Below are positions 21,601 to 32,480 of a DNA stretch of 64,000 bases, piece by piece. A model generated the notes under the pieces. It was not told the DNA's origin. It did no database searches and saw only the letters and a program-made list of their open reading frames with translations. Made by a program: the position numbers and the translations under genes. The DNA comes from Uranotaenia lowii. Its lineage: Eukaryota > Arthropoda > Insecta > Diptera > Culicidae. The stretch is taken from contig NC_073691.1 in the NCBI RefSeq assembly GCF_029784155.1, positions 121,249,474 through 121,313,473 on the forward strand. The letters run 5' to 3'. Positions within the stretch are counted from its first letter, which is position 1; every line of letters begins with the position of its first letter.

Positions 21601-22706
21601 CCGCTGCTGTACGGAACAAAATCCTTTAGAAAACTGTTTCCAGTTTCGAGGCAAGTTGGTCCTTCGAGGCTTTCTTATTTCACTCCAACGGGACGGAACC
21701 GGGAAAGCAAATTTCTGCATCGACGACTTTGCGACATTGTTTATTGCTGTTGTTCAAGAACTTTTCCACCTTCTAAAAAAGAGCAGTGACATAGCTAGAG
21801 GCTGTGTGGCCTAAATTTTCTAGGCCATCCCAAACTTTGCATATGTGACTCGAAATTGAATTTTAAATTAGGCATCTTGTAGAGGACCGGGATAAGCGAA
21901 AATAAAATACTGAGCGTTTGCGTTCCTGCACTGTAAATTAATCAATGAAAGAGCAAAACCAATACACCATATGGGGTTTGAGGTGGTAAAAAGTCAAAAA
22001 TTAACTTTTTCGTAATGATATTTGTCATATACTAGTTTGTAGCTTTATATTTAACTAAGACATCCTCAATTTTTCAGATCGTTATCATAAGCACTAATCG
22101 TTTTGCAAACTTAGAAAATAATTTTTTTTTGTATAAAATAAATTCTGATTCAATTTCCAATACACCGTTAGAAAGATTGTTCTCTAAGCTTCTATATGAG
22201 ATATTTTTCATGTTTACACCGCTAACAAAAAGTGTAAAAAAATGAGTAACTTAATGATTTACTCTGAGGTTTTAAACATTTTGGTCCGTAAGAAAAAAGC
22301 CTAGCGTTTCTCAAAACTTATTTTTTTTCTTTTGAACGTAGCTAAGGGTGTAAGTAATCAAATGCAACAAAATACAGCTACATATATTAGCATCCTTCGA
22401 AGTTATAATGAAAACAAAAAATGAGTATTTTTTATCACTATAAAATATAAAATTACTATAATTTATGTAAATCATCATTAAGCAAACATTGTTCATAACG
22501 TGCAGGAAGATGATTGTAATTGATTGTAACAAAAAGCTTATTTTCAGACCAAATGATCGAACTGCTATAGGTCATCAGAAAAAGAATAATTCATAAAGTT
22601 TCCCGACATATTTTCTTGACCAATTCTTATTTTCATGATAGTTTGGCTTTCTCCCAAAACTCTCTCTCTTCCTATTTTAAATCATTCACGTTCCGATGTT
22701 TCAAGT
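21601..22706. other. Unassigned AT-rich DNA
   Basis: Nothing recognised on either strand. 21601-21830 is somewhat GC-richer; 21840-22706 is AT-rich without long frames or clear repeats. Confidence 0.3.
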
Positions 22707-23089
22707 AGGGTTGTCAACTGTTTTTCGGAAAAGTTTGGAAGATTTTGCTAATATGTCTGGTTACCTAAGTATTGAAGATGGTGACCTTATTTTTCGCCCC
22801 CCAGATCTCATGTTGCAATAGTATGTATCTTTTACATATCAGTCACGTGTTCTGTCTCACTCTTAATTTAACATACAAACATACATCTTCAAAGCATTTT
22901 CCATTATTAATAGGTTAAGAATACCAATGAACTCCGGTTTGAATTTTTAAAATTTCTTAGAAGAATTTTTTCCAAAAACAAAAGTCTGGAAATGTCTGGA
23001 AGAAATGTCAAAAGTCTGGAAACCTGAAAAAATGTCTGGTAAAGTTCAAAAAGTCTGGAAGATAATATTTGGAAAGTTGACATCACTGG
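22707..23089. repeat. AAGTCTGGAA-motif repeat with GTTGTCAACT ends
   Basis: Starts GGGTTGTCAACTG and ends AGTTGACATCACTGG, which are roughly complementary termini. Inside 22970-23060 the motif AAAGTCTGGAA / ATGTCTGGAA recurs at least six times. The build (a short motif reiterated near inverted ends) is like the GCCCGG repeat at 3406. Non-coding; 23090-23477 next to it is unassigned. Confidence 0.45.
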
Positions 23090-23477
23090 TTTCAAGGGAA
23101 AGCTAGCTGAAAGTAGACAAAACTTACGCTCTGATGTTTTCAACTGCGCGGCGATGCAATTCCCCTCAGATGGAGCTGTTCTGTTAAATAGTGGTTATTT
23201 AGGCGTTATGGCGTTTAGGCACTTGAAATACTTCATGTTAAGCTTGCTACGCTACAATGCAAACTAGGAAACCTATGTATCTTGAAACTTTCAAGTTGAA
23301 AGGCTTTAACACTCGATAGTCATACATTCTATTCGGGTCTACTCTTGAAATTTAATGATATGATCATTATCACAGTTAAAATCTGTTTAATATTACATAC
23401 TGTAAAAAACTGTCCAACATCTAATAGCTTCACGAAGATATGCTATAGAAATTATTTTTTTAAATTTCGAACAATTC

Positions 23478-23490
23478 ATTAAAACTTATT
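23478..23490. repeat. Target-site duplication, left copy
   Basis: ATTAAAACTTATT, identical to 24851-24863. Together they bracket the gag-only retroposon. Confidence 0.9.
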
Positions 23491-24850
23491 TTTATTTTTT
23501 TTATTCAAATAATGTTTATTAGGTCATTTACTTTTTAGACAAAGTTTAAGTAGGCCGAGGGTCAGTGGTTTTCTTAAGACTAGGGGATGGTTGGAAGGGG
23601 TAAGGAGAGGGAAGAGAGTGAGTGGTAGGAAAAGGAGATTTCAAAATCAACTGTTCCCTCGATCGGGAACTGGGGGATCCATTGGTTTTGCTGCGATCAT
23701 CTGCCTCATCCGACGATTGCGCGGGTGAGGGTTGAGGGGTAATCTTTTTCCGAGGAGGAGATGCTGGTTTGAGGTTTGCAGTTTGTTGATTTGTCCGCTT
23801 CTGTTGAGTTGGCTGCTGTTGTTTTTTGTCGTCGTTCGTTTTCGGCTCGGCTGGTGCTTGCGCTTTTGCATTGTCTATTGTTTTCGGTTGGTGCTCGTCC
23901 GTCGTTTTCACTACGTTGGCGAATGTTGGTTGTTTACTGTTGGTTGGCTTGATCATTTTTAGGGCGAGTGCAATCGGGATGTATTGCTCGGTGCTTATTT
24001 TGATCGCTGCTGTTTCAGTTAACCAGGTTGGGCATGATCGATTGATGGGTGAGTGTCCTTCCATTTCGCAGTTTCCACAGTACGGGTGATTTTTGCAGTT
24101 CTCACTGTTATGTTCTGTTGAGTTGCACTTACTGCACGAAAGGGGGCTGGTGCATTTTTTCTTAGTATGTCCATATCTCAAGCAATTCCTACACAGTAGC
24201 GGCAGCGGGTAATAAAGGCGAGTTCGCACTCGAAGAAATCCAAAGTGGATAAACTCCGGTATTACGGTACTGCTGATAGTAAGTATCAACGTTGGAGTAC
24301 CTACAATACCAGTGGGAGTTTTCTTAGTTATTCTTCGCACGTCTATTACTTTTTGCGGAGACAATTCATCCAACAACTCTTTTTCATTCATTCCTTCGGC
24401 TTCGTGGCAAGTAACGACACACTTTCGAATATTAAGACTTGGATGGCGTCCGACAACAATAGGTGTACCATCGGACAGACAAGTTAGTTTTGCCAGTTCC
24501 CTGACTTGTTCTTTACTCCTACACTTTAGAACATACCATTCATTTTTCTTCTCGAAGAACGCGCCATCGATTTTTCCTCCCGCTTTCTGTTCGACGGATC
24601 TCCCAATCAAAAACGGATTTTATGGAAGCTTATGCCCATTTGCGGCTTAAAGTGTCAAATAGTACAATCGTCCATGCAGGTTCTGTGGATCCATCCATGT
24701 CCGTATTGTCCTATCCGGGGGTACACCCGGCGATGGACTCATCGCGCCTCTATCACTTTACAACTTTTCAGTTCAGAAAACAATAGCCTTTGTCTAGCGA
24801 GGACCGAACACAAAAAGCGACCGGTCTCGATCGGGGCTGAGAAGGAAATG
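23491..24850 (-). mobile_element. Gag-only (ORF1-only) non-LTR retroposon, complete
   Basis: A 1,360-bp minus-strand unit bounded by perfect 13-bp duplications (23478-23490, 24851-24863). It begins with a ~108-base 5' UTR (CATTTCCTTCTCAGCCCCGA), then one ORF1 frame from ATG at 24742 to a stop at 23546-23548, then ~55 bases containing AATAAA and an A-rich tail that ends at the duplication. No endonuclease or RT follows. LINEs normally lose 5' sequence; here the 5' part and the poly(A)-like end are both present and ORF2 is absent, as in the half-LINE HAL1 of mammals. An ORF1 transcript polyadenylated early and retroposed would give the same structure. Confidence 0.8.
23546..24742 (-). pseudogene. 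I-clade-type ORF1 (gag-like) with three CCHC knuckles
   Basis: Nucleic-acid-binding gag-like protein that packages LINE RNA. A 399-codon frame from ATG at 24742 has two TAA stops, at codons 32 (24647-24649) and 41 (24620-24622); from codon 42 it is open to the end. The N-terminal domain has PFLIGRSVEQKAGGK and GTPIVVGRHPSLNIRKCVV; codons ~184-238 hold three zinc knuckles (CRNCLRYGHTKKKC, CSKCNSTEHNSENC, CGNCEMEGHSPINRSC). The C-terminal third is low-complexity (Q, P, K, S). The order matches ORF1 of I-clade/Jockey LINEs. No Met lies between codon 41 and the middle of the domain, so the copy is probably dead unless a non-AUG start is used. Confidence 0.85.
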
Positions 24851-24863
24851 ATTAAAACTTATT
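24851..24863. repeat. Target-site duplication, right copy
   Basis: ATTAAAACTTATT, identical to 23478-23490. Confidence 0.9.
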
Positions 24864-27800
24864 GCCTTGTAAGATTTTGCATATGTACTTCATCCAATAT
24901 TAACAGCATATCTGTACCATCAATTCCTCAACTCAACGAATTAACTTTTGTGCAACATCAAACGGCAGCCTTTTCTGTATATCATCCCACTTTTTATAGC
25001 AAAATTCATTGTTTTGAAGATTAAATAAATCATTTTCTGAAACTATCAATAATTTTTTCATCAATATTGAAAGGGTGTGTTTTGGATGCAATTATCAAAA
25101 TTTGTAATCAATCTGATGCATTAAACTAGCGTGGAATTGCTGTATTATCCTACACACCTATTTAAATTATTTTTAAATTGTGATGAAACATAACAATAAC
25201 AATTTGAAAAAAATGAAAAAGTACCTAAAAATGACAAAAATTATGAAAAATTTCAAACAATTCAAAACAAATACAAACAAAAAACTAAAAAAGAAAGAAA
25301 CCGTCATACGGGGCATCATGCAAAGGCAGGGTTTGAAGCAACATTTGTATACCACAACACTCATTCAATTTTTATTTCAATATACTGTAATAAAGTTATC
25401 ATTGAATGATATCAAATTGATGATGACATAGTTTTTAATATCGTGAAAAAGTTTTTTAAAGTTTTTGATTCTTATAAAAAATTTCAAAAATCGAGCAATA
25501 GATGCACAATTTCTTAGATTTTTCGTTGCCTTAAAAAACTTTACCTAGTATGACGGATTGGCTTAATGATATCACCTACAAACTTTATGTTGCTTTCATT
25601 ATCCTATACCATCACTGTTGGGGTATAAATATTTTTCAGACAATCTCCAATTTTTTTTAAATAAATATTTTTATAATTCAGTTAGCCGTCTGAGGCAAAA
25701 TGCAACAAAATGCAAATCAGAACTAAAACTCATAAATCGCGTTTCCATATGCTGGGATATGATTGTTTTGCATTATGCGTTTGTTAACATTAAAATTTCA
25801 ACCAGCCTTAGATTTATTTACATGATATAAGATAATAGAATATTTTGTTACATTTTTTACCCCTAAATGTATGCTGCAGATTAACACTCTTTTCTTAAAA
25901 ACATTTTTGAAAGAAAAAGTGTAAGATTCAATTCGAACAAAGCCAAAAATTACTGCAATTGGTGCTTTATGCGTCATGACATCACAAATATATCAAAAAC
26001 TTTAAATTTTCAAACGATTTCATTTGATTTTTCATTAATTATTGCATATTTATTAATTGTTGCAACTTACCCGTTTTTCTTTGTAGGGTGAAAATCGCAT
26101 GTTTTTGTAAATTTAAAAATAACTGATTAAACCGATAATTTTTCTGACTACGTCAATTTGGTGTCCTATCAACCTTTAAACTTTTGATGTACAAGCGGTA
26201 TGATGATCTGTAGGCATTAAGATTTTAGAAGCCATTGAAGTTGAAAATTATTGCATGTTGCCCCAGTTGACGGTAACTAAAAACTAATGGAAAAAGAAAT
26301 TTGCTGTTTTTGACAATTAAAAAAAAACAAACATTAAAATTAAAACAAGAAAGGTGGTTAATACATCTCAAACATAGTAAGAAAAAATATAAAATTAATA
26401 AAATTGATAAAAAAATATACTGAAACTTAGTTTTCTAATTATAATAAAAGTTTTTTTGTAGTAGAATTAAAAAAAAAATTATAAAATCATTCAATTTAGG
26501 TAACATAAGATTTTTGCATCTCGCAATTTCTGTTTATTATCTCAATCAATTTCACTTTCGGACAGCTTTATCAGCAGCAGAATAGTTCAAAGTTTTCTGT
26601 GTTTACTTACTAGTAGTTTATTTGCGTCAAGCTGACAGAAACCTTCAGAAATGTTCATTATAGGTTCTAAATTATTTCCCAATTGTAAATTTGCACCTTC
26701 ATTATTGTTTTGGTATCTAAACAAAACTTCGGTGATGTTAGTTCTAAAAATGGAACATCATAAAAAAGTGTCCTATCTTTGGATTCTTTGAAAAAAAATT
26801 CAGGTTTTCATTCACTTAGATAATATGCATCAAATTCTTCACAGTGATAGCGTTTTCTTTTTTAAACTTTCTCTTGGACTGGATTTTTCCTTAATCAATC
26901 TAATTTCTGAAAATGCGCCCCACTCAAGAGGAGGAACATTTCTTAAACTATTGAAAATTTTATCAGAGTTTCTTTTTATGAGAAAACCAGTATGAAAGAA
27001 TTAAGGAAGAATTTGAGTTCATTGTTCGCATAGGAGTATCTTTATCCTATGCCAGGAAAATGAATTATTTCCAATTTTCTGCATTTCAGTACCAAAGTAG
27101 GCTCTAAGTCCAAAGTAGGGTCCATCACCCTAGTGTCGTGGAATAAAATATCTCATGCCTAAAGTAATTTTAGAGGAAGTTTCGCCGGAAACGTTATAAA
27201 ATTTTGACTTGCTTGTTAACACTTTTCAACACCTTTTAGGATCAATTAATATTTCGATAGTTTTAGGTGAAATAACTCAATAAAACCATTTGAAAAAAGC
27301 AATCCACAAGTTATCCAAAAAAATCGATTTCAGCCAACAAGGTTTTTATAAAAAAAGCTTTTTTTGGAACTTCCTTATGTACAGCGTTCAAAAATAACTT
27401 TTGTTAGTTGTGTATTGTACCTATATTCTATTCTATGTACCTAAATGATTTTTACATACCTCCATCTATTTAATACTTTTTTTATTAAACCTTCTACAAT
27501 TACCTAATTGACAATAAAAAATAGACTCTTTACTACTTTTACTTGATTTTAATATTGAATTGCTTTTAGAGCCTGCTTTTAAGTGCTTCAATGAAGTATT
27601 ACAAATGAGCACAACAGATCCTTCAGTTTGAACCAAATCCATTCAATTCCACACTTTCATTGGTAGTCTTAAGCCAAAAGGAATGTCACTAGATTATGTA
27701 TCTTAAGCAGTATTTGGAAACAAAGCAATGGTTTAATTGTCCAGCGCTGAGATAAAAATTGAATATCTTCCAAACAAAAGTCCAGTGCAGCAACGGAATT

Positions 27801-29020
27801 GCATTTTCAAAAAGCGCCTCATAAATCATGGTTTATTTTTCGAACTTTAAGTCGGATATAACAAAAGAAGCACTCGGAGCAATTGGCAAAAGCTGAACAT
27901 CCTCTGTCGACCGAGAGGCTGGAAAAGCCCAAACCGTTTTCAGCCCAGTTTTTTTTTTTGCTTCTGAAAACAGCTCTGTACACCAGGAAGACTAAGTGGA
28001 AGCAATAAAGCAAAAGTTTTCCCCTTTGTTGACTGGAAGAGAAAGGTTTTGTTGGGACACGGGCATCTCCTAGAAATATCCGCGTAAAAGAACCAAATAT
28101 TGTTTTTCAGTTGGAGGGCACCCTCGCGAAGAACAAAACACTTTATAATTGAGATAAAGGGTGAGTTATACATTTTCGGGAGCCTTGCTCGTCGAGAACA
28201 TCGTTAGAAAAGGACGCACAGAACAGAAATTATTGAGCGACAAATTTATCTATAACGCAAAATAGTGTATTAAATCAATTGAATGAAACCGACGACCTTC
28301 TCGAAACAGTTTGAACCCTATAGCGGGCTATACATTACACAAATGGCGTGTGCAAATTCGATGATTCCACGACGATTGTTTGTTTCTCTCCTCTCCCACA
28401 CACACAGAAAAAAAAATGTAACGATGAACGATGTAATTTCTGGAGATGATGTTGCATTACGGATTTCTGTTGCGATAATACATCAAAATGATGTACACAG
28501 CGCGAACACGTCGTGAAGTGTAATATATGTAACAACCTTCTATGTGATATCGCATCAAGAAGTCAATGTGTTCTTCTGTTGACGTTCAAATTTGATTTCA
28601 TTTCAAAAATTAAGAAACGGATTGCGAACTTCAGCTTTATTTGCTTGGCTTGTAAGTACTACCAAAATTAATTAAAAATATAAGCAAACCCACAGCTTTA
28701 AAAATAATTTCATTATTTTTCATTTTTTAGGAAATTTGGCCCATATGGATCAGCGGTACGAAAAACATATTCTTTGACTCCAAACAGTTGGTTACCTCAA
28801 GACAATGTAAATTTTGGTACGATTTGCGACTCAAGTTATGTGCAGGTATTTGATGTAATATGGCAATACTTTTTTGCTGTGCCCTATATAAACATATTTC
28901 GCGCGAAGACAAACGATTGCCGGCTAAAACAGCAACAAAAAAACACCACCTCCACCCCAGCTGGTGCTGAGTAAATGGCCTGAAATTTGTACAAACAGCA
29001 CCAGACACCATGCCACAGAG
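24864..29020. other. 4-kb AT-rich stretch without recognisable genes
   Basis: No coding frame with known motifs. 25180-25430 is A-rich and gives a Lys/Asn-rich chance frame. 25850-26280 shares TACCCCTAAATGTA.GC and a GTTGCCCCAGTTGACGGTAAC-like end with the MITE at 12188, weakly. 25550-25680 resembles 16615-16760 (TATGACGGATTG..T.AATG). 28390-28640 holds a CACACACA run and no frame. Confidence 0.3.
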
Positions 29021-29160
29021 GGTTGTTTATACAATTAATTTTTATCCCGACCGATTTTACTCAAACCGTTTGCGCACTCATTGAAACAGTGCCATACACG
29101 ATGCAAACCGTATTCACAGCAACAGAAATTCATCGCATTTGTACGAATGTGGTATAGTCT

Positions 29161-29760
29161 ATGGCACCGCTTAAGAGAATGCATGGTGACTTGCAGTTTC
29201 TGTTACTGAAAGCTGCTGAAAAAAGTGAACTAGAGACAAATCCGTTTATAGTCTCGAAGTCAATCGATCGTGCCGTGGGACGGATTGATAGTACCAACCG
29301 AATCAACGACGTTGAAGCTTACCTTGAACAAACGAACAAATTGAAGAAAATTGTCGAGCTGATAGACTAGAAGGAACAGAAATTATTGCAGTTTTTCATC
29401 CCACATACATACCTGCCAACGAGTTGTCTCCAGCCGAGAAGTTACTGGTTAACTCAACGTGGAAATTCAAGAAAACCTGGCTGACCAAGAGATAGCCAGG
29501 GTTTTATTGCATCATCAGATAAGTTGTTTGGTTATATCCGCACCCCAATTAGACCGTATTATCCAAGACCACTAATGTGTCTCAACTGTGGATAGTATGG
29601 ACACTCGAAACTTCGATGCCACCAAGATGCAGTTTATCTTAACTCCCAAAAAGCAACAACTGGAACCGAACAACCCGCCGGGTTCATCCAAAACCACCAG
29701 CAGTTGTTCCCCGTAACTCCAACAGGTCGCTAAGTCCCAACAAAACAAACACATAAAAGG
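29161..29760 (+). pseudogene. I-clade-type ORF1 remnant
   Basis: Second, older gag-like LINE ORF1, on the plus strand. The first 69 codons (29161-29370) include NPFIVSKSIDRAVGRIDSTN and LEQTNKLKKIVELID, corresponding to the PFLIGRSVEQKAGGK region of the 23.5-kb copy. After a TAG stop and frame changes, FGYIRTPIRPYYPRPLMCLN leads into CLNCG-stop-YGHSKLRC near 29570-29615, a damaged CCHC knuckle. No ORF2 EN follows directly. Decayed. Confidence 0.65.
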
Positions 29761-29866
29761 AAATAATATATCACAACGTAGATCCAAATATCATCTCACA
29801 TCCCCAACAAGCAATCTTCCTAACAAACGGTGTACCCCAATCTCAATCACCTAACATCTTCGAACG

Positions 29867-29887
29867 CCCCCCCCCCCCCCCCCCCCC
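29867..29887. repeat. Poly-C run of 21
   Basis: Uninterrupted C homopolymer between the ORF1 remnant and the RTE-like LINE. Its length may be an assembly estimate. 29760-30180 contains nothing else recognised. Confidence 0.9.
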
Positions 29888-30179
29888 TTCTTCACACTCC
29901 CGCATCCTTTGCCAAACTACTGTTTGAAACAGCCCACCAATTCATACCGCGAGCTAGCGGAATAGCTGGCAAACAATTCGTTCCTTGGTAGGGTCCAGAA
30001 GTTAGGGCTGCCATCAAACTTTGTAGAAAAAAGCTTCAAGTACTCCGGCGTCTTCCTTGTGATGATCCCACGAAAGATCTTGCCCTTAATAAAATTTAAG
30101 GCGGCACGCTCAGTCGCTCGAACTGCCATAACGTAACCGTTGGAGGGATTCTGTCGAAGAAATTAATCCCGATACTCCA

Positions 30180-31918
30180 TCTGCCAAACTATGGGACTAG
30201 ATCGAACGATAAAATTGCTCGAACCGTACCAGCTGTTTCCATTAGGTTTTGGGTTTTGTGCAAAGTCTTGCACGACGGTGTCTTGTCCGAACAAATCCCG
30301 GTAACTGCTGGAGTAAGACAAGGATGTATTTTGTCACCGCTGCTTTTTCTCATCGTAATGGATGAGATCTTGACTGGATCGATTCACTGTAGACCGAACC
30401 GAGAATTGCCGTAGAATCCTTCAACAATAGAGCAGCTTAACGACTTTGACATGGCAGACGATATTGTTTTGCTCGCCCAAAAACAAGACATGTAGAGCAA
30501 ACTCGACGACCTCGCCGAAAGCTCCAAGGCAGCAGGTCTCAAAATCATTGTCGGAAAGATCAAGTCGATGGAAATCAACACAGAAAATCTTTCCAATTTC
30601 GTGGTAGCTGAACAACAGGTTAAGAAAGTCGAGTGCTTCCAGTATCTTGGTAGCTAGATTACGCCTGATGATCTCCGAATCATGTGGCGCTTACGCCAGA
30701 TCTCTCTACGAATGAAAATCCAAATCTTCAACTCAAACGTCAAATCTGTATTATTGTACGGGTGCGAAACTTGGTGCACATATGCGATGACGACGCGAAA
30801 ACTGCAAGTTTTTGTGAATCACTGCCTGCGGAACATCATTCGCGCTTGGTGGCCTGGCAATGGATCGATGGATGAAGCTATTTTACAGAGAGATGTCGCC
30901 ACCACTCTGGTCAAACCTCATGTCAATGAAAACGACCTGCGTAGCAATTTATATGGGCGAAACCAGCAGTTGGCTCTTATCGAGAAAAACGTATTTGAGA
31001 TTTCCGAACATTTTAGAAATACCTATTAAAAAATCATGCACTATTTCTTTAAAAACTTATGCTGATTATTCGATTTATTGTTCGTTGAACATAAAAAATA
31101 GTGCATTTTCTCAATAAGTTTTTGATGTTTGAAAGTTTTGCCCAATCTTGTTTTTTATTTCAGTTGTATCTGGAGGATTTCCTCATATGATCGGTCGCTT
31201 TTTATCGATTTTGCAGATGCATACTTCATTTGTTCCTACTCGAAAAACTAATAAAATGCGATTTTACCGTGAGGTGATGTAGGGTAAAAAAAGATAGCTC
31301 ATCTTATGTGTTTATGTTATAAATTATTAATTTGGAATAACAGAATCTTAGTGGTTATAATCTTATTAACTAGCCCTTTATGACCATTATGACTAAAATT
31401 TTCATTTCAAGATTCTTATATTTTGTTAACTATATATATACATAATTTCAATACGTCCAACCCAAAAATCTGACTTTTTATTGTACCGCCATCTGTTAGC
31501 AGCAATCAGTTTGTTTGAAAATGCGACTGATGGCATTGCTTTTTCCCTCTATCGGTAGAATAATTCAAAAGGCCCTTAAATTAATCCAATGGATCTCAAA
31601 CGTTGAACTTCATCGCCGGTGTCATCAAAAGGCGCTGGAGATCGAGATTCGGGAACGTAAGTGGAGATGGATTGGGCACACGCCGCGAAAGATGTAAACG
31701 AGATTTTCAAAGAGGCGCTTGACTGGAATCCAGATGGGCATCGAAGAAGAGGCAGGCCCATGGAAGCTCATGGCAGCGTAGTCTAGCCGCTGAAATCCGC
31801 ACAGTTGACGAGAACCTTGGCTGGCGGCAAGTGAAGACGCTGCTCCGGATCGCCAGCAGTGGAGATCTTTTATCTCAGCTCTATGCATCAGTCAATCGGC
31901 GCCGGACCCTTAGGTAGG
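30180..31918 (+). mobile_element. RTE-like LINE, RT and 3' part, split by an insertion
   Basis: 5'-truncated LINE on the plus strand in two pieces, 30180-30866 and 31587-31918. The first gives, across frames, VLHDGVLSEQIPVTAGVRQG, CILSPLLFLIVMDEIL, MADDIVLLAQ and FQYLGS, then SVLLYGCETWCTYA and FVNHCLRNIIRAWWPGN (30682-30860). The second continues HRRCHQKALEIEIRERKWRW and IGHT. Two other 3' copies (45275-45845, 49392-50300) are colinear and lack the insertion. The C-terminal YGCETW...RKWRWIGHTLRK pattern is shared with RTE/BovB-type LINEs; clade is tentative. Many stops and frameshifts. Confidence 0.75.
30867..31586. mobile_element. 720-bp insertion of unknown type with 9-bp duplication
   Basis: The LINE sequence GGCCTGGCAATGGATC is followed by foreign DNA, and CAATGGATC recurs at 31587-31595, after which the LINE resumes (TCAAACG...CATCGCCGGTGTCATC). 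The first copy is 30858-30866. I see no terminal inverted repeats, A-tail or tRNA boxes. 9-bp duplications occur with Mutator-like elements among others. The first ~150 bp keep an open frame in register with the LINE (to 31029), probably by chance. Confidence 0.6.
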
Positions 31919-31934
31919 GTAGGTTTTAGACCTC

Positions 31935-32480
31935 GATTTCAACTTCGACTTTATTCTTCACGATCTGGAAAATGTCCTCCTTAAGTTGAAGAGGCACTCA
32001 GCTGAACAGGACAAAATTGGGTATCCCTATTAATAACCCCTATTATTTTCCACCTATTGGAAAAGTCTTTTTCCTCAAAATAATCTAGGAAATCTGGCAG
32101 GTAGGAGTTATCCCATCGCAGTGGAAAGAGGGTCTGATAATTCCCATTCACAAGCCCCAACGGAACCTGTATCCCATTAACAGCTACTACCCAATAACAC
32201 TTTAATTTTTTGGAGAAAGTACTAGAGCGTATGATCAAGAAACGTCAAGAATCCGTCCTTGAACTAAACAGTTGCTTGGACTGCCGATGATTTGATTTCA
32301 GACGTGGAGGTTCCACAGACGATCATTTTACCACACTCGAGAATATTCTATGCAATACTCTAGAAAGCGGACATCACATTGAGAGCTTGTGCTTGGATTT
32401 TTCCAAAGCCTTCGATAGGGTGCACCGACACCAAATATTGTCAGCGTTGAAAAATGTGGGTGTTTTGGGCAGAATGGGAC
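31935..32480 (+). pseudogene. I-like LINE reverse transcriptase remnant
   Basis: Plus-strand pieces in several frames make up an RT N-terminal half: LKLKRHSAEQDKIGY near 31980 (the KSSAPGPDGI block), IWQVGVIPSQWKEGLIIPIH near 32090-32150, IKKRQESVLELNSC, FRRGGSTDDH near 32300, and ESLCLDFSKAFDRVHRHQIL near 32380-32430, which is the first catalytic Asp block. The YADD region is absent. Several frameshifts and stops. The pattern fits I/Loa-type RT better than the RTE type next to it. Confidence 0.6.

Noticed and set aside
23732..24650. Plus-strand frames of 76-112 codons opposite the ORF1
   Set aside because: Shadows of the minus-strand gag-like gene.
25180..25431. 83-codon Lys/Asn-rich frame
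   Set aside because: A-rich low-complexity DNA; the composition alone makes the frame.
29920..30130. 70-codon minus-strand frame (MAVRATERAALNFIKGKIFRG)
   Set aside because: Looks protein-like but I cannot match it to any family, and its neighbours are plus-strand LINE remnants.
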